Part shown: positions 62,042 to 64,000 of the stretch, piece after piece
Numbering within the stretch: position 1 is the stretch's first letter
Layout: each line of letters opens with the position of its first letter
From: Verrucomicrobiales bacterium
Lineage (GTDB): Bacteria > Verrucomicrobiota > Verrucomicrobiia > Verrucomicrobiales > DEV007
Length of the DNA stretch: 64,000 bases
Reading direction: 5' to 3'
Assembly: GCA_016795505.1 (NCBI GenBank)
Contig: JAEUHH010000026.1
Location: forward strand, 35,688 to 99,687
Notes under the pieces: generated by a model
Databases searched by the model: none
Seen by the model: only the letters and a program-made list of their open reading frames with translations
What the model was told of the DNA's origin: nothing
Made by a program: the position numbers and the translations under genes

Positions 62042-63487
62042 TCACTTCCACACCCCCGGCGCGTCCGTCCACTCAGTCAGGACCTGCCGCTTCGTCACCG
62101 GCCACCAAGCCTGGAGCCGGGCGGCCAGTCGGGCGACGACCTCGGGATTCTGCGCCGCGAGATTCGTGTTTTCGTGCGGATCGGCCAGCAGATCGTAGAG
62201 TTGAGGGCGCTTCTCCGTGCGGGGATGGGAGCTGGCATAGCGCCCCAGTTTGCCGTCGTAGGTGAGCAGCAGCTTCCATTTGCCATCGATCACCCAGCGG
62301 TAGAGCAGTGTCGCCTCGGGATCGTCGATGTCGGCCACATCATGGGCAAAGGTCTCGCCGAAAACCTCCTGTCGGGAGGTCGCCGCTCCGCTTTCGAGGA
62401 TAGGGAGCAGATTCAGGCCGGGGAGGTTTTCCGGGATCGCTACTCCCGCCGCTGCCAGTGCCGTGGGCACGATGTCGATGCTGGAGCAGAGTTGCTCCTT
62501 GCGGTCACCGGGCTGGATCCGGCCGGGCCAGGAAAACAGGATCGGCTGGCGCGTGCCGCCGTCATTGGCGGACTGCTTCGACTTCGGTGCGTAGCCCTGG
62601 CCGTTCGGGTCCTGGATCCAGCCGTTGTCGGCCACGTAGACGACCAGCGTGTTCTCCGTCAGCCCTTTCTCATCCAACCGGCCGAGGAGTTGGCCGCAGG
62701 TCTCGTCGAACCATTCCACCATCGCGTAGTAGCGCGCCACGTGATCCGACTCGATGCCCTTGGCTTTGTACTTGTCGAACAGCCGCTGCGGCGGCGTGTG
62801 GGGCGTGTGCGGCATGAAGGGGGCATACCAGAGGAAAAACGGCTTTTTCTCCGCGACGGCGTGGTCGATGAACTCAAAGACCGGTTCCATGCCCTCGCGG
62901 CCGATTTTCAGCCCGTCGTCGCCATGGCGGCCGCCGGGATTCGGGAAACCGCGCGTCATGCCGTGGGTGAATCCACCACGGGCCGGGGTGCCCTCCCACC
63001 ATTTGCCCGACTGGTGGCTGAGATAACCCTGCGCCCCGAGTAGTTTCATGATGGTCGGCGGGCCATCCATCTTCGCGATCAGTTTTTCGCGCAGAGCGGC
63101 ATAGGCTGGCGATTCTGGCTGGCCTTTGCCCTTGCCCTTGGCTTTCGTTTTTCCCTTTCCCTGACTCGCATCGCTCTCGATGACGGACGGGTCGTTGCCC
63201 GTCACGCCGTGCTGATGGGCGTAGAGGCCATTGGCGAAAGTGGCGAGAGCCGGTCGGCACAGCGCCGTCGGAACATAGCCGCGGGAGAACAGCGCGCTGC
63301 GCGCGGCGAGCCGGTCGAGGTGGGGCGTCTCAATCTGCGAGTGGCCCATGAAGCCGTAGTCGGTCCACGCGTGGTCGTCCGAGATGATGAAAACCACGTT
63401 CGGAGGCGGCGTGTCCGCGGCGCAGGCGACGGCGACGCCGGATGAAGCGAGCGCAGCGCAGATGGTGAGCAATCGGCGGAAAGTCAT
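62042..63487 (-). CDS. Secreted sulfatase with atypical CRPAL active-site motif
   Basis: A 481-residue protein with signal peptide MTFRRLLTICAALASSGVAV. The metal site is VFIISDDHAWTDYGFMGHSQ. The expected CxPxR motif reads CRPAL (Cys77 to Leu81), so the Arg that normally follows is replaced by Leu. Later motifs are present: GKWWEGTP, FFLWYAPFMPHTPHTPP and VVYVADNGWIQDPNGQG. A Lys/Gly-rich insertion (SQGKGKTKAKGKGKGQPESP) lies near residues 108-128. It may still be matured to formylglycine, but by a relaxed recognition, or be a sulfatase-like protein of different activity. Confidence 0.9.
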   Translation of the reverse strand: MTFRRLLTICAALASSGVAVACAADTPPPNVVFIISDDHAWTDYGFMGHSQIETPHLDRLAARSALFSRGYVPTALCRPALATFANGLYAHQHGVTGNDPSVIESDASQGKGKTKAKGKGKGQPESPAYAALREKLIAKMDGPPTIMKLLGAQGYLSHQSGKWWEGTPARGGFTHGMTRGFPNPGGRHGDDGLKIGREGMEPVFEFIDHAVAEKKPFFLWYAPFMPHTPHTPPQRLFDKYKAKGIESDHVARYYAMVEWFDETCGQLLGRLDEKGLTENTLVVYVADNGWIQDPNGQGYAPKSKQSANDGGTRQPILFSWPGRIQPGDRKEQLCSSIDIVPTALAAAGVAIPENLPGLNLLPILESGAATSRQEVFGETFAHDVADIDDPEATLLYRWVIDGKWKLLLTYDGKLGRYASSHPRTEKRPQLYDLLADPHENTNLAAQNPEVVARLAARLQAWWPVTKRQVLTEWTDAPGVWK

Positions 63488-63581
63488 GTTGGGGGAGCGG
63501 TTTGGTAGTCGAAGGGAAGGGCAGAGGAGGATGAATGGAACCCCCTTTCCCTAGCCGAGTTTCGGCCGCGGGCAAGAGGGG

Positions 63582-63636
63582 GATTTCCGATGAGACAGGG
63601 TCGCATCGGCGATGAGACCCCCTTTGATCGGAATCG
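63582..63636. repeat. 22-bp repeat element, site 6 (two units)
   Basis: Units at 63589-63610 (ACAGGGT) and 63611-63632 (ACCCCCT, a diverged ACCCTGT), flanked by GATTTCC and GGAATC. It lies about 95 bp upstream of the third sulfatase start, the only site in the window not next to a gene's 3' end. Confidence 0.85.
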
Positions 63637-63683
63637 CTCCGGTCCGCTTCGATCTGCGCAGGCGCGAAAGGGGGCTCGTAATA

Positions 63684-63789
63684 ATGAGTCGGTGCATATA
63701 AAGCCGGTGCACTTACTCAATGAGCCGGCATTTACTCAATGAGCCGGGGCATTTACTCAATGAGCCGGGGCATTTACTCAATGAGCCGG
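63684..63789. repeat. Direct-repeat array upstream of a RAYT gene (about five copies, 19-22 bp)
   Basis: Four clear copies of the motif TTTACTCAATGAGCCGG (one with CTTACTC) and one degenerate leading copy (AATGAGTCGG) recur every 19-21 bp. Each contains a short inverted repeat around CTCAATGAG. Spacing is constant and there are no unique spacers. Confidence 0.9.
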
Positions 63790-63877
63790 AGAAATTAAAA
63801 GAGAGAATGCTTGCATTCTGCCATCGGCGTGCCATTCTGGATCGATCAGTTTCCCGCTTAGCCACCCTGCCTGACCC

Positions 63878-64000
63878 ATGAGAGCTTCCAGACTTATTCC
63901 CGATCGCGGTGACGGCTATTTTCATGTCGTCTCCCGCGTGGTCGACAAGCGCTTCATCTTCAATGCCAAGGAGAAAAACCACTTCCGGAAATGGATGCGC
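63878..64000 (+). CDS. RAYT/IS200-like transposase, 3' end outside window
   Basis: The first 41 codons of a gene that runs off the right edge. The N-terminus MRASRLIPDRGDGYFHVVSR followed by VVDKRFIFNAKEKNHFRKWM is the typical opening of a Y1-type (REP-associated) transposase subgroup frequent in Verrucomicrobia. The HUH and Tyr motifs would lie beyond the window. It differs from the RAYT at 9603, so two lineages are present. The 21-bp repeat array upstream is a candidate target. Confidence 0.8.
   Translation, partial: MRASRLIPDRGDGYFHVVSRVVDKRFIFNAKEKNHFRKWMR

Larger units (their letters stand above)
63488..63877. other. 390-bp repeat-rich intergenic region
   Basis: No gene is supported. 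From left to right it holds the probable promoter region of the third sulfatase, a two-unit 22-bp repeat element (63582-63636), a second remnant with ACCCCCT and GGGGGCTC segments, and the 21-bp direct-repeat array (63684-63789). An AT-rich segment (GAAATTAAAAGAGAGAATGC) before the RAYT start may carry its promoter. Confidence 0.7.

Noticed and set aside
63684..63789. 21-bp repeat array as a CRISPR array
   Set aside because: The repeats are contiguous, the constant part fills the whole period, and there are no variable spacers.

Overview
The window is high-GC, densely coded bacterial DNA. Its gene families point to Verrucomicrobiota, with Planctomycetota as the less likely alternative: cytochrome-c-like DUF1549/DUF1553 and DUF1501 proteins, DUF1080 (3-keto-disaccharide hydrolase-like) proteins, three secreted sulfatases, a ThuA-like protein, a PIG-L deacetylase, a membrane Ser/Thr kinase next to an ECF sigma factor, DUF5069, and REP-associated (RAYT) transposases. 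No rRNA or plasmid/phage core genes are seen. There is one tRNA, Gly with anticodon CCC.

Layout. 1-8.6 kb: a two-gene minus-strand unit with a 2747-residue secreted multidomain repeat protein and a membrane-anchored protein running off the left edge. 8.8-13.7 kb: an ECF-type sigma factor and a convergent membrane Ser/Thr kinase, separated by a nonsense-broken RAYT flanked by two REP pairs; one REP encodes the kinase C-terminus. 13.9-16.7 kb: a GntR/FCD regulator divergent from a secreted lectin-fold protein, an esterase and a small zinc-ribbon protein. 17.3-21.1 kb: a beta-helix/propeller protein and an SDR dehydrogenase, with a divergent IclR regulator. 21.3-25.1 kb: a sulfatase, then an enolase-like protein translationally coupled to an APH-type kinase. 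25.2-30.9 kb: a DUF1549/1553 protein and a DUF1501 protein, each preceded by a TTGTATACAA palindrome, separated by a VapBC-type toxin-antitoxin pair on the other strand. 31.1-40.4 kb: two small exported proteins, then two overlapping genes for very large Pro/Ala-rich single-pass membrane proteins with related zinc ribbons. 40.5-45.4 kb: a peptide/nickel-type ABC operon (binding protein, two permeases, one unusual ATPase). 45.5-56.7 kb: sulfatase, DUF1080, DNA polymerase X, Tat-exported propeller, DUF5069, acetyltransferase, beta-hydroxyacid dehydrogenase, PIG-L, ThuA-like protein, FabD and a small hypothetical. 56.8-64 kb: tRNA-Gly, RimO, a membrane protein with an ABC ATPase, a GtrA-like protein, a third sulfatase, and the start of a second RAYT behind a 21-bp repeat array.

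Much of the content fits breakdown of sulfated or complex polysaccharide: sulfatases, keto-disaccharide hydrolase-like proteins, esterase, beta-helix protein, and DUF1501/DUF1553 surface proteins under GntR/IclR-type control. The most distinctive signals are non-coding or atypical. A 22-bp repeat family occurs at six sites, five of them at the 3' ends of genes, with a central heptamer that occurs in both orientations. REP hairpins carry a compensatory base-pair change. The enolase-like protein lacks two catalytic residues and is coupled to a small-molecule kinase. The ABC ATPase has lost its Q-loop and signature residues.
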